In this document: positions 8,114 through 17,432 of the stretch, piece after piece | Layout of the letters: each line of letters begins with the position of its first letter | Numbering within the stretch: position 1 is the first letter of the stretch | DNA from: Rubritalea tangerina | GTDB lineage: Bacteria > Verrucomicrobiota > Verrucomicrobiia > Verrucomicrobiales > Akkermansiaceae | DNA: 64,000 nucleotides | Assembly: GCF_042683245.1 (NCBI RefSeq) | Contig: NZ_JBHUJB010000021.1 | Span: forward strand, 62,001 to 126,000 | Direction of reading: 5' to 3' | Notes under the pieces: generated by a model | The model's database searches: none | What the model was told of the DNA's origin: nothing | What the model saw: only the letters and a program-made list of their open reading frames with translations | Made by a program: the position numbers and the translations under genes

Positions 8114-9646
8114 ATGTTAGTGCGACTCTATTCTGCGGCTTTGAGGGGAGTGGATGCGCTTGAGGTAGAGGTTGAGGTGAATCACGTTAAGCGCGAGAAA
8201 TTCACCATGTCATTGGTGGGCTTGCCTGACGCTGCGGTGCGTGAGAGTTCGCAGCGAGTATTGAGTGCGATAGGCAATAGTGGGTTATATTTTGGGAATG
8301 GTTTGATTACGATCAATTTGGCACCAGCAGATGTGAGGAAGGAAGGGCCTTCATTTGATTTGCCGATAGCCTTAGCGATGGCAGCAGTGGGGATGGAGCG
8401 AGAGTTGCCGCATCCGGAGCGCTATTGTGTGGTTGGTGAGTTAGCATTAGATGGAGGGGTGAGACCCGTAAAGGGCGTGTTATCGATAGCTATGGAAGCT
8501 AAGAAGCAGGGACGTACGCGCTTGATTGTGCCTGTTGAAAATGCTGCCGAGGCAGCGGTGGTAGAGGGAATAGAGGTCTATGGAGTTGAGAGTTTGCATC
8601 AGGCTTGGTTGTTAGTGATAGGTGAGCTGCTAGAGGTGCCTGAGCAGCGCGATTTACAAGGTTTTATCGATGGAGGAAGTGCAGATTTTGTAGAGGATTT
8701 GCGTGACGTGAAAGGGCAGTTTCATGTGAAGAGAGCATTGGAGGTGGCGGCAGCGGGAGGGCATAATTTATTGATGGTAGGGCCACCTGGGACTGGTAAG
8801 TCAATGATTGCAAAGCGCGTTGCTGGTATTTTGCCAGACATGAGTTTAGAGGAAGCGATCGAGACGACGAAAATTCATTCGATTTCGGGGAAGCTGAATG
8901 GGCGGTTTAAAGTGACGCGGCCTTACCGATCTCCGCACCATACCATCTCAGATGCTGGCTTATTGGGTGGGGGGACGCACCCGGGGCCTGGCGAAGTGAG
9001 TTTGGCGCATAATGGGGTGTTATTTCTGGATGAATTACCCGAATTTAAGAGGCAGACATTAGAGGTGCTACGTCAGCCGTTAGAGGATGGGAGTGTGAGT
9101 ATTTCTAGGGCCTCTGGGTCGGTGCGATTTCCATGCCAGTGTATGCTTGTGGCTGCGCTAAACCCATGTCCTTGTGGGTATTACGGTGATGTGAAGCGAG
9201 AGTGTCGTTGTTCACCCTATCAGATTGAGAAGTACCGTCAGAGGGTTAGTGGGCCCTTGCTCGATAGAATTGACATTCATGTGGAGGTTCCCTTGATGGA
9301 GTTTAAGGAGCTCAGAGATGAGCAAGGAGGTGAGTCTTCTGCGGAGGTTAAGGAGAGAGTGGTGGCGGCGAGGTCACGGCAGCGTGAACGGTATGCTGGG
9401 CATGAGCGGGTTTATTCCAACAGCCAATTGCCGAGTCGTTTGTTGGAAAGGTATTGTCATCTCGATGATGAGGGGGTGTCGTATTTGGAGCAAGCGATGG
9501 AGATGCTGCATTTTTCAGCGCGGGCGTATACTCGTATATTGAAGGTGGCGCGGACATTGGCTGATTTAGAGGGTGTGGAATCGATAGGGGTGAACCACAT
9601 TATGGAGGCAGTTCAGTATAGAACGCTTGATAGAAAGTTAAGTTGA
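8114..9646 (+). CDS. YifB/ComM-family Mg-chelatase-like AAA ATPase
   Basis: The protein belongs to the YifB/ComM family. ComM acts as a branch-migration helicase during natural transformation in Vibrio and Haemophilus; most other members are uncharacterised. The N-terminal ChlI-like domain (SLVGLPDAAVRESSQRVLSA) is followed by an AAA module with Walker A GPPGTGKSMI, Walker B VLFLDELPEF and the cysteine-rich LNPCPCGYYGD insertion typical of the family. The C-terminal domain ends FSARAYTRILKVARTLADLE. ATG 8114 is preferred over the upstream in-frame ATGs because GTAAGG lies just before it and the family starts MLxRxYSAAL. Whether this organism is naturally competent is unknown. Confidence 0.92.
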   Translation: MLVRLYSAALRGVDALEVEVEVNHVKREKFTMSLVGLPDAAVRESSQRVLSAIGNSGLYFGNGLITINLAPADVRKEGPSFDLPIALAMAAVGMERELPHPERYCVVGELALDGGVRPVKGVLSIAMEAKKQGRTRLIVPVENAAEAAVVEGIEVYGVESLHQAWLLVIGELLEVPEQRDLQGFIDGGSADFVEDLRDVKGQFHVKRALEVAAAGGHNLLMVGPPGTGKSMIAKRVAGILPDMSLEEAIETTKIHSISGKLNGRFKVTRPYRSPHHTISDAGLLGGGTHPGPGEVSLAHNGVLFLDELPEFKRQTLEVLRQPLEDGSVSISRASGSVRFPCQCMLVAALNPCPCGYYGDVKRECRCSPYQIEKYRQRVSGPLLDRIDIHVEVPLMEFKELRDEQGGESSAEVKERVVAARSRQRERYAGHERVYSNSQLPSRLLERYCHLDDEGVSYLEQAMEMLHFSARAYTRILKVARTLADLEGVESIGVNHIMEAVQYRTLDRKLS

Positions 9647-9658
9647 AGAGAATTGAGT

Positions 9659-10471
9659 ATGGAAAAGGTAGTAAAACAGGAGGTGAGTGAACGAGGGGTC
9701 GGAGGTGGAGAGTTCGTGCATGATGTAGAATGTGTGCTACGCGCGATGAGTGCGGTTGCTATACTCGATGGAACAGTGCGACAGAAGAAGGTGCGTTTGA
9801 TGCGTGAGTTAGCGATGCTGACGCAGAGTGATTGTTGGGTTTGGACTTTGTTGCCGCCGATGGTTCCAGGAGATAAGCCTGTTGCTGTTGATTTCATCCA
9901 TGGTGGTTTTGAGGAGGATCGATTTGCTTGGTATTTGCAAGCGATTGAGCATGCGGATATGGGTGAGTTGAATGCGCCATTTATTGAGGAGGTTATGGGG
10001 AAAGCAGGAAGGCAGACGACGCGACTAAGGCAGGAGATAGACCCTGATCACCAGTTTTATGAGAAGGATGTTTATGCGTTATGGCGTGCGGCTAACATTG
10101 CACCCTTAGTGTTATCAGCAAGGGTGATGGTGGATGGCTCTATGAGTATTGCGGCTCTTTATCGAGACTTTGAGAAACCGCTGTATGAGGAACGCGAGAG
10201 AAGGCTTATGGATTTGATGCTTAGCCAAGTTGACTGGTTTCATCAGCACGAGGCGAGCTTGAGTCTGTGTGATCACGCGCGATCGGAGCATCTCAGCCCC
10301 AGGCAGCGCACGATACTCAATTTATTGTTATCTGGGGGAGTGCGCAAGGAGATCGCAAATCAATTAGGTATTTCGGAAAATACAGTATCTGGGTATATCA
10401 AAGAACTCTATCGTATTTACGGGGTGCACTCGCAAGCGGAGTTGTTGAAGCGTTTCAGGGATGGTGTGTGA
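9659..10471 (+). CDS. LuxR-type HTH protein of unknown input
   Basis: The product has 270 residues from ATG 9659, with GAAGAG nine bases upstream. Only the C-terminal 65 residues are recognisable, as a LuxR/GerE-type DNA-binding domain (LSPRQRTILNLLLSGGVRKE, then GISENTVSGYIKELYRIYGV). No receiver, autoinducer-binding or PAS domain can be seen in the first 200 residues, which are helix-rich. It starts 12 bases after the YifB gene and is probably cotranscribed with it, which may link it to competence or stress. This type (orphan N-terminus plus GerE domain) occurs in several Verrucomicrobiota; its signal is unknown. Confidence 0.8.
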   Translation: MEKVVKQEVSERGVGGGEFVHDVECVLRAMSAVAILDGTVRQKKVRLMRELAMLTQSDCWVWTLLPPMVPGDKPVAVDFIHGGFEEDRFAWYLQAIEHADMGELNAPFIEEVMGKAGRQTTRLRQEIDPDHQFYEKDVYALWRAANIAPLVLSARVMVDGSMSIAALYRDFEKPLYEERERRLMDLMLSQVDWFHQHEASLSLCDHARSEHLSPRQRTILNLLLSGGVRKEIANQLGISENTVSGYIKELYRIYGVHSQAELLKRFRDGV

Positions 10472-10546
10472 TAGAGGTATGTCCTGATAGAAAATGTGTG
10501 AGTGCGTATTAATCATGCGGCTTGCTCGTAGTGTTGGGGGTGGTAT

Positions 10547-11038
10547 ATGCTTGGGTTCATGAAAGCATGTATCAAATTGATCGCACTGGGTATGGGTGGG
10601 TTTATTCTCAGCCAATGTGCTCAGCCTGAGGAAGAGAGGGTAGAATCGGTTGATCCAGTGGTGGAGGAAAAGAAGGAGAAAAAGAATGAAGAAGTGATCT
10701 CTCAGTACCGCGCCTTAGAGATACCTATCGAGAAAGTTTTTGAGATGCAACAAGGTGGTCAGGCTTTTCTATTGGATACGCGGCCGCCTATTTTCTTTAA
10801 TTTAGGGCATATTGAGGGGGCGCACAGTTTGCCTTTGAAGACCTTTGATAAAAGTTATCAGGAGTCTAAGGGGGTGTTAGATACTGCAAAATCCTCAGGT
10901 AAGGTAATAGTTATCTATTGTCAGAGTGAGAAGTGTAAGGATTCGTTTGTGATGGCGTCGAAGTTACACAATCGCGGTTATAATGTGAGGGTTTTTAAAG
11001 GTGGTTGGGAGTTATGGAAAATGAGTGGGCTCAATTAA
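10547..11038 (+). CDS. Rhodanese-domain lipoprotein
   Basis: The product has 163 residues. The N-terminus is a lipoprotein signal (GMGGFILSQC, with lipobox LSQC at about residue 23), so the protein should be lipid-anchored outside the cytoplasmic membrane. A charged linker rich in E and K follows, then a rhodanese domain (LLDTRPPIFFNLGHIEGAHS, and VIYCQSEKCKDS with the catalytic cysteine). GGWELWK closes it. A GGGGGTGG stretch supports ATG 10547. It is the second extracytoplasmic rhodanese in the window, after the one at 2568. Confidence 0.85.
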   Translation: MLGFMKACIKLIALGMGGFILSQCAQPEEERVESVDPVVEEKKEKKNEEVISQYRALEIPIEKVFEMQQGGQAFLLDTRPPIFFNLGHIEGAHSLPLKTFDKSYQESKGVLDTAKSSGKVIVIYCQSEKCKDSFVMASKLHNRGYNVRVFKGGWELWKMSGLN

Positions 11039-11039
11039 G

Positions 11040-11744
11040 GTGTCGGGAATAACGCATTATCACGAGACAGCTGCAGGCTTGAAGATGCAGTTGATGGAAG
11101 CATTGGTGGATCACGCCGCATTTGAGGTGTTGTTGAAGCCTTGTAGTTTGTCACGTTGTTCGGCTACGTGTTGTTATGATGGGGTGTATTTATCTGAGGA
11201 AGAGGCTCGCGGTGTGGAATGGTTAGTCGAGACACAAGCGGAGCGTTTTGAGGGTTATGGATTACGTTTGCCAGACGAGGTGGTGGTGAGTGTGAGAGGT
11301 GGGAAAGCGCGTAAGACTCAGGTAAGGCCTACTGAAGAGGGTGAATTGGCTGTTGACTTTCCGAAGCATTTTGAACGCAGCCGCTGTGTGTTTTTAGACC
11401 GTGAGGGTCGTTGTGGTATTCAGCGCTTGTGTATGGAAGATGGTCTTGGTGATTGGTTTTTGAAGCCGTTAACCTGTTGGATTCATCCATTAGTTATTTT
11501 GCCCAAATCGGCTGAGCGGCCTAGGCCGGTGCTGACATTGGTGAGCATTGATAACGACCCACAGAAGGCTGATGACTATCCGGGCTTTGCGTCATGTACG
11601 CACTGTGGCAGAGCTGAAAAAGACGGGCAAGTTGCTTGGAAGGTGCTCGAAGCGGAATTGCGTGCACTCAGTGAGTTGGCTGGGCGGGATTTTTATGCCG
11701 AGTTAAGCGCACCAGTGATCGAGTACGATTCACTTGATGGGTGA
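11040..11744 (+). CDS. Cysteine-rich metal- or cluster-binding protein (DUF3109/YkgJ-like)
   Basis: About 234 residues with cysteines grouped as PCSLSRCSATCCYDGVYL (about residues 37-54), GRCGIQRLCMEDG (near 125-137), TCWIHPL and SCTHCGR (near 190). This spacing resembles the YkgJ/DUF3109 group, thought to bind zinc or an iron-sulfur cluster, but the function is not known. The start is uncertain. GTG 11040 directly follows the upstream stop, GTG 11025 overlaps that gene, and ATG 11085 is closest to the conserved part. It is transcribed with the rhodanese lipoprotein gene and converges on alr. Confidence 0.7.
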   Translation: MSGITHYHETAAGLKMQLMEALVDHAAFEVLLKPCSLSRCSATCCYDGVYLSEEEARGVEWLVETQAERFEGYGLRLPDEVVVSVRGGKARKTQVRPTEEGELAVDFPKHFERSRCVFLDREGRCGIQRLCMEDGLGDWFLKPLTCWIHPLVILPKSAERPRPVLTLVSIDNDPQKADDYPGFASCTHCGRAEKDGQVAWKVLEAELRALSELAGRDFYAELSAPVIEYDSLDG

Positions 11745-11813
11745 AATCAACCGATCTGTGTAAGAAAATGGCGTGCTTTTAGGCTGATTTGGCACCTCGT
11801 TGCGTTGGCAGCT

Positions 11814-11838
11814 GAGTCATCCCGCGCGTGCGGGACTC
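11814..11838. terminator. Hairpin between convergent genes
   Basis: The sequence GAGT-CAT-CCCGC-GCGT-GCGGG-ACTC forms a GC-rich hairpin with a three-base bulge, midway between two genes that converge. There is no U-tract on either side. It is a possible weak terminator and nothing else in this 148-base gap stands out. Confidence 0.35.
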
Positions 11839-11892
11839 TTCAATCATCGCCTTCCAATTACCCCCCTCATAATCATCATAGTCACATTTGAA

Positions 11893-12987
11893 TCACGAAG
11901 TGGTATAAGTGCGTGTGACTCTGGGGGTGATTCCTGTGAGGACCTCCCATGGGATTGTATTTGCTGCTTTTGCTATGTCTGAAACAAGGATGTTAGGGCC
12001 AAACAATTCGACCTCATCTCCTGGGGTGCAATCGGGGAGCTTACTGACATCGACCATGATTTGGTCCATGGTGACTCGACCAAGGAGCGGGCATAATGTG
12101 CCGCGAATGCGCACTTTTGCATTGGTGTTGGAAACGGCACGTGGGTAGCCATCGCCATAGCCAATTCCAATTGTGGCCACGCGTGTGTCCTGATCGAGAA
12201 TGGTGTCGCGGCCATAGGATATGCCATGTCCAGCGGGCAGGGTGCGTACGAGGGAGACGCGTGACTTGAGCGTCATAACGGGGCTTAAGTGGTGTTGGTA
12301 TTTCGGGATGGGGGAAATACCATAGAGCATGAGCCCGGGGCGTACGAGGTTGGTGGCAGTGTTAGAGTAGTCGAGAAGGCCAGCAGAGTTAGATAGGTGG
12401 ATATACTTTGCCTTGTTTGATCTTACAGCGGCTTCAAAGCTAGCAAATTGTTTGAGTGTAAAGTCACGGTCTTCATCCGCGCTTGGTAGGTGGGAGCCAA
12501 TTCCTTCAATTTGAATGTTAGGTAATTGTTGGATACGGCTGATTGCTCCTGGCAGAGCCATCGGGAGGAAGCCGCCGCGGCCCATGCCAGTATCGACTGT
12601 AATGTGCACTACAATTGGAGTGTTTCCTGAATTGAGTTGGTTAAAGTGTTCGGCTTCATCGATGGATGAGATGCAGGGGGTCCAGCGGTTGTGGACGATT
12701 TCTGGTCGTTCCTCTGGGAATGTGGGTCCGAGGAGGTAGATGGGGGTATTGATTTGAGCCTGTGTGAGTTTGCGAGCTTCGATGACACTGGCTACGCCGA
12801 AGTAGGCGAGATTTTGGTTATCGAGGGCGCTAGCGATGGCTTCGATACCATGTCCATAAGCACCGGCTTTTAGAACGGCCATGACAGCTTGATTGGAGTG
12901 CTGTTTGATAAAGGCTAAGTTTTTGAGTAGAGCGCTGAGGTTAATTTCTGCCCATGCTCGAGGTGGTGCTGTTATTGAATGACTCAA
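11893..12987 (-). CDS. alr: Alanine racemase
   Basis: This PLP enzyme makes D-alanine for peptidoglycan. The 364-residue length is normal. The N-terminal TIM barrel contains VMAVLKAGAYGHG with the PLP-binding lysine, HITVDTGMGRGGF and HLSNSAGLLD. The C-terminal beta domain contains the catalytic tyrosine region (GISYGRD, then IGIGYGDGYPR) and GRVTMDQIMVDVS. The usual KANAYGHG reads KAGAYGHG here, so the residue two after the PLP lysine is Gly instead of Asn. It is transcribed away from the HerA-like ATPase gene. Confidence 0.95.
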   Translation of the reverse strand: MSHSITAPPRAWAEINLSALLKNLAFIKQHSNQAVMAVLKAGAYGHGIEAIASALDNQNLAYFGVASVIEARKLTQAQINTPIYLLGPTFPEERPEIVHNRWTPCISSIDEAEHFNQLNSGNTPIVVHITVDTGMGRGGFLPMALPGAISRIQQLPNIQIEGIGSHLPSADEDRDFTLKQFASFEAAVRSNKAKYIHLSNSAGLLDYSNTATNLVRPGLMLYGISPIPKYQHHLSPVMTLKSRVSLVRTLPAGHGISYGRDTILDQDTRVATIGIGYGDGYPRAVSNTNAKVRIRGTLCPLLGRVTMDQIMVDVSKLPDCTPGDEVELFGPNILVSDIAKAANTIPWEVLTGITPRVTRTYTTS

Positions 12988-13089
12988 GATAGTGTTATTG
13001 GAGGCAATCGAGGCGAATTTGCAAAGCAGTAAGTGAGATGGAAGATGAGTTTTCTTGCAGCACTGAGGGAGTGGACGTATTGCTAGAGG

Positions 13090-15468
13090 ATGGATATTTC
13101 ACAGTCAGAGTTTGAAAAGTTAGGAGCCTTTTATCTTGGCAAGGAGTGGGACTATCCATCGAGGAAGGTGAGTGAGGAACTTGTATTGTACGACTCGAAG
13201 GATCTAGTGACCCATGGTGTGGTGTTGGGGATGACGGGTTCAGGTAAGACTGGTTTGTGCATGAGCTTGTTAGAAGAGGCGGGTATGGATAATATCCCGG
13301 CGATCGTGATTGATCCAAAGGGGGATATTGCGAATTTGATGCTTAGTTTTCCGGAGTTTAGGGGAGAAGATTTCCGCCCCTGGGTGAGTGAGGAGGATGC
13401 TCTGAGAAAGGGAGAAAATGTAGGAGAGTATGCGGAGGGAGTGGCAACAATGTGGAAAGAAGGTTTGGAGCAATGGGGGCAGTCAGCGGATCGGGTGCGC
13501 TATTTTAAAGAGAACGTGAATGTTACTATTTTCACGCCGGGTAGTCAGGCTGGGGTGCCTGTCTCATTGCTAGGTGACTTATCACCACCAGCTCATGAGG
13601 TCATAGATGATGGTGAGTTGTATGCCGAGTACGTGGAGAGCACTGTGAGTTCCTTGTTAGCATTGGCAGGACTTGATGTTGATGAAGCTCAGAGTCCTGA
13701 GTCAGTGTTATTAGGGAAGCTTTTCACTCATTATTGGGAGCGTGGAATGAGCCTTAGTTTGGAGGGGGTGATTCGGGCTATTCTGTCCCCACCTTTTGAT
13801 AAAATTGGGGTGATTGATTTGGATTCTTATTGTTCTGGGAAGAAGCGCCAAGAGCTGGCAGTTCGCTTCAATAACTTGTTGGCATCGCCGAGTTTTGGCG
13901 CGTGGATGGAAGGTCCTAGTATGGATATTGATCGCTTCTTATACCAAAGTGATGGCAGGGCGAGGATATCGATTTTTTCGATTGCGCATTTAGATGACAG
14001 TGAGCGGATGTTTTTTGTGAGTTTGTTGCTGAACAAGATGTTGTCGTGGATGAGGAGGCAGAGTGGCACCACGAGTCTGCGCGCTTTACTCTACATGGAT
14101 GAGATTTATGGATATCTTCCGCCGACAGCAAATCCTGCGAGCAAGAAGCCATTGATGACAATTCTCAAGCAAGGTCGCGCTTTTGGCTTGGGGGCATTGT
14201 TAGCTACGCAGAATCCAGTAGATCTGGATTATAAGGCGCTCTCGAATATTGGGACATGGTGGCTTGGGCGACTACAGACTGAACGTGACAAGATGCGAGT
14301 TTTAGACGGGCTTCAGGGAGCATCCTCAGCAGGAGGGGGCTTTGATAGAGCACAGATGGAGGAATTACTTTCTGGCTTAGGGAAGCGCGTTTTTCTGATG
14401 CATAATGTGCATGCATCTGGGCCTCTATTGTTTCACGTTCGTTGGGTGATGCACTACCTTTGTGGGCCACTGACTCGTAGGCAGATTCAGAGCCTGATGG
14501 ATGCGAAGCGAGAGTGTTGGAATGAGGTAAAAAGGGAGATGCGTTTGCCAAAGGGGAAAGCGATTAGTGCGAGTTTAGAGTTGCCGCCTCATGTTGAAAG
14601 TGGCGTGGATTGTTATTTTTCAGGGGGCGGGCAATACAGTCCTTATCTGATACGCCAGGCGAAAGTGTACTTTCACCATCGTAAGTCTGGAGCTGAGGGG
14701 GAGCGTGTGTTGCGCGTGATCAACCCTATTGGTGAGGATGGAATTGATTGGGAGAGTGAGCTTGATGTGCCACCACAGGAATTTGCTAAGGAGCCGGAGG
14801 CGGGTGGGACATTTGAGCCGTTGCCGGGATATGCTATGTCGCGTTCTAACTATCAGACTCTTGAAAAGGACTGGGAGGAGCAAATCTATCGAAGTGAGCG
14901 TGCTGTAGTATTGTACGCTCCTTTGTTAGATTCTTATTCTGATATTGGGGCGCAAGAAGGCGCATTTCGTGGGAGTTTAGTGCATCGGGCGCGCGAAGAG
15001 AGAGACATGGCGATAGAGAAGCTTCAGGAGAAGATTGATGTTAAGCTGCGCAGCAAATCAGGCCAGCTGAGCAGGGCTATAGCAACATTGGATAGAGAGC
15101 GAGCGCAGGCGCAATCGGCAAAGATTGATGCGGGCTCAAGAGTTTTGGATACTTTGTTTGGGGCTTTGCTAGGATCAAAGCGTCGTGGGGGATCACTGCG
15201 CGGTGGTGCAGCGAGTGCAAGATCTGCTAGCAGGGCGATACAGCAACAGCGTGATGTAGAAAGAGCTGAGGTGAAGGTGGTAGAAGTGGAGGAGGCGATG
15301 AGAGAATTACGTGAGGATTTGAGGATGGATATTGAAGCATTAGAACGAAAGTTTGACCCAGCTGCTCTGGAGGTAGAAGTGGTGACGGTGAAGCCGTACA
15401 AGAAAGATATTCATATTGAGCTGGTTGGGTTGGGTTGGATTGGGACTGAGGATTTCGGAAGTTCGTGA
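13090..15468 (+). CDS. HerA-like P-loop ATPase
   Basis: The product has 792 residues. The N-terminal half is a FtsK/HerA-type ATPase with Walker A GMTGSGKTGLC at about residues 46-56 and VIDPKGDIANLMLSF. The Walker B-like ALLYMDEIYGYLPPTANPAS and ALLATQNPVDLDYKALSNIG follow in the typical order of helicase HerA/DUF87 proteins. The C-terminal third contains a coiled-coil stretch (about residues 630-760, rich in E, R and K) that is not part of the ATPase. No NurA nuclease or Sir2 gene is nearby, so it is unlikely to be a HerA-NurA repair or HerA-based defence pair. The mutL start follows after 36 bases, which hints at cotranscription. The role is unknown. Confidence 0.8.
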   Translation: MDISQSEFEKLGAFYLGKEWDYPSRKVSEELVLYDSKDLVTHGVVLGMTGSGKTGLCMSLLEEAGMDNIPAIVIDPKGDIANLMLSFPEFRGEDFRPWVSEEDALRKGENVGEYAEGVATMWKEGLEQWGQSADRVRYFKENVNVTIFTPGSQAGVPVSLLGDLSPPAHEVIDDGELYAEYVESTVSSLLALAGLDVDEAQSPESVLLGKLFTHYWERGMSLSLEGVIRAILSPPFDKIGVIDLDSYCSGKKRQELAVRFNNLLASPSFGAWMEGPSMDIDRFLYQSDGRARISIFSIAHLDDSERMFFVSLLLNKMLSWMRRQSGTTSLRALLYMDEIYGYLPPTANPASKKPLMTILKQGRAFGLGALLATQNPVDLDYKALSNIGTWWLGRLQTERDKMRVLDGLQGASSAGGGFDRAQMEELLSGLGKRVFLMHNVHASGPLLFHVRWVMHYLCGPLTRRQIQSLMDAKRECWNEVKREMRLPKGKAISASLELPPHVESGVDCYFSGGGQYSPYLIRQAKVYFHHRKSGAEGERVLRVINPIGEDGIDWESELDVPPQEFAKEPEAGGTFEPLPGYAMSRSNYQTLEKDWEEQIYRSERAVVLYAPLLDSYSDIGAQEGAFRGSLVHRAREERDMAIEKLQEKIDVKLRSKSGQLSRAIATLDRERAQAQSAKIDAGSRVLDTLFGALLGSKRRGGSLRGGAASARSASRAIQQQRDVERAEVKVVEVEEAMRELREDLRMDIEALERKFDPAALEVEVVTVKPYKKDIHIELVGLGWIGTEDFGSS

Positions 15469-15504
15469 TTGTTTCTGGGGGGATGGCTGCCAGTCTCATG
15501 GCCG

Positions 15505-17304
15505 ATGCCAAAGATCTCGATATTACCGGATGTGCTCGCAAGCCAGGTGGCGGCGGGGGAAGTAGTAGAGCGTCCTGCCAGCGTGGTTAAGGAAATGGTT
15601 GAGAACGCTCTGGATGCGGGTGCGCGCTCGGTGGAGGTGGAGATTCAGAAGGGGGGAGCGAGTTTGATCAAGGTGACGGATGATGGATCGGGAATGGGGA
15701 AAGAGGATGCTTTGATGTGCTTGGAGCGGCATGCTACGAGTAAATTGAAAGATGCCAAGCAACTCTCAGCTATCACGACGATGGGATTTCGTGGAGAAGC
15801 TGTGCCGAGTATAGCATCTGTCTCAAAGTTCCGATTGGCCACGCGTGAGCATGATGCGGTGGAAGGGACGGAGGTCATTGTGGATGGTGGGATTGTGAAA
15901 GAAGTGAAGGTGGCGGGCTTACAGGCAGGTACTGTGTTTGAGGTGAGGCAATTATTTTTCAATGTGCCTGCGCGGCGGAAGTTCATGCGGGCGGAGTCTA
16001 CTGAGAGTGCGCATGTTGAACATCAAGTGAAGTTGCATGCGTTGGCATGGCCAGAGGTGCGTTTCACGATGCGCAAAGATGGTCGGACGGTATTTGATTT
16101 ACCCTCCACGCCTGATAAGCGCACGCGCATCTCTGGGATTGCGGGTGGTGAGGCTGGCAGAAAGTTAATTGAGGTTCCTGTGAAGGAAGCGTACGGGATG
16201 GCGGTTCACGGCTATGTATTGCCGGCTGAATTTGCGCGCAAGGGAAGGAGGCAGCAATTTGTTTTCTTAAATGGGAGGCCGATTGAGGATCCCGCTATCA
16301 GCAGAGCCTTGAAGGATGCCTTCAAAGGGGCGGTAGCAGACAACTTGAATCCCTCTGCCTGGTTGTGGATTGAGATGGATCCGTCATTGGTTGATGTGAA
16401 TGTGCACCCAGCGAAGAAGGAGGTTAGGTTTCATAAGCCTTTAGAGGTGCGACAGTTAGTGTTGAGTGCGGTCGAGGAGGCAATTTCTGTGCCTGTAGAG
16501 CCAGCTGCATTGCGTGGCGCCCCCAAAATTATCTCACGCAAGACTGGGGACGCTATACCTGTTCGCCCCAAACCCTCGGAGGAGGTGTCTAGGGCTGTTG
16601 TGGAGGTAAGAAATGAACCAGCTGAGGAGGTGAAGAAGGTGGTTGATGTGAAGAAGCCTCGGACTGAGGCTCCCAAGCCATTTGTCAGGACACCTGTTGT
16701 GAAGCAGCAAGAATTGGTCGAAGTCGAGAAAAGTGTTGGACCGCAATTTACGATACTCTCGACACTGCACGATAGATACCTCCTGCTACAGGGCGAAGAT
16801 GGTCTCGTATTGCTAGATCCTAAGGCGGCGCGTGAGCGTATTGTCTATGAGGGGTTTGCTGGGGAGGATGTTGATGATATTGAATCTCAAGGTTTGTTAG
16901 TTCCTGAGTTGATCGACTTGGATGCTCATGATTTGGATGTGGTCATGACGAATCTGGAGAACTTTACGGAAGCGGGGATACGGGTTGAGCCATTTGGTGG
17001 CGGTACGCTTCAAGTGCGCAGTATGCCAGCAGTGTTGAGCGCCAAGGATCCGCGAGCCTTTGTGATGTCCTTGATTGATGAATTAGTCGAGACGGTGGGA
17101 GGGAAGCGTGGGAAGTCACTTGCTTTTGAGGTTTTTGCTGAAAAATTAGCGAAGCGTGCCGCTTGGAATGAAGTTTGCCAAAGGAAGGGTGCTGAGCATT
17201 TATTAGCGCAGCTATTTGAATGTGATTTGCCCTATTGTACTCCGGACGGACGTCCGACATTAGTGCATATTTCTCTCAAGGAGATTGAGCGCAAGTTTAG
17301 CTAG
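15505..17304 (+). CDS. mutL: DNA mismatch repair protein MutL
   Basis: MutL links mismatch recognition by MutS to strand removal. From ATG 15505 it begins MPKISILPDVLASQVAAGEV, the invariant GHKL-ATPase start, so the 12 upstream in-frame residues are probably not translated. ATPase motifs are ENALDAGA, DDGSGM and TMGFRGEAVPSI. The transducer domain has FLNGRPIEDPAI and DVNVHPAKKEVRF. A proline/valine-rich linker (about residues 335-420) leads to the C-terminal dimerisation domain. No endonuclease DQHAxxER motif is visible: the matching stretch reads LLDPKAARERIVYE. The C-terminus therefore appears to lack the metal-dependent nuclease site. Confidence 0.95.
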   Translation: MPKISILPDVLASQVAAGEVVERPASVVKEMVENALDAGARSVEVEIQKGGASLIKVTDDGSGMGKEDALMCLERHATSKLKDAKQLSAITTMGFRGEAVPSIASVSKFRLATREHDAVEGTEVIVDGGIVKEVKVAGLQAGTVFEVRQLFFNVPARRKFMRAESTESAHVEHQVKLHALAWPEVRFTMRKDGRTVFDLPSTPDKRTRISGIAGGEAGRKLIEVPVKEAYGMAVHGYVLPAEFARKGRRQQFVFLNGRPIEDPAISRALKDAFKGAVADNLNPSAWLWIEMDPSLVDVNVHPAKKEVRFHKPLEVRQLVLSAVEEAISVPVEPAALRGAPKIISRKTGDAIPVRPKPSEEVSRAVVEVRNEPAEEVKKVVDVKKPRTEAPKPFVRTPVVKQQELVEVEKSVGPQFTILSTLHDRYLLLQGEDGLVLLDPKAARERIVYEGFAGEDVDDIESQGLLVPELIDLDAHDLDVVMTNLENFTEAGIRVEPFGGGTLQVRSMPAVLSAKDPRAFVMSLIDELVETVGGKRGKSLAFEVFAEKLAKRAAWNEVCQRKGAEHLLAQLFECDLPYCTPDGRPTLVHISLKEIERKFS

Positions 17305-17343
17305 GGCGGTTCAGGATGAGCGTTTGAGCGCTATAGTTCTGTG

Positions 17344-17381
17344 AAAAAAAGCGCCTAACCCTATGTGATAGAGTTAGGCGC
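17344..17381 (-). terminator. Rho-independent terminator of nirBD
   Basis: On the minus strand GCGCCTAAC and its perfect complement (17373-17381 and 17351-17359) form a stem with a further ATAG/CTAT pair inside. Seven T follow (complement of A at 17344-17350). It lies 52 bases beyond the nirD stop. It also sits after the converging mutL gene, but there is no U-tract in that direction. Confidence 0.9.
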
Positions 17382-17432
17382 ATATTAGGCAAAATGCTGT
17401 GATGCCGACAGCACGACGGGTGGTGAAGAATG

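Noticed and set aside
11790..11803. Sigma-54-like sequence TGGCACC-TCG-TTGC
   Set aside because: GG and GC are nine bases apart instead of ten, and it points into the convergent gap before the end of alr with no gene to drive.
13090..15468. HerA-based antiphage or HerA-NurA repair system
   Set aside because: No NurA nuclease, Sir2 or other effector gene is adjacent; neighbours are alr and mutL.
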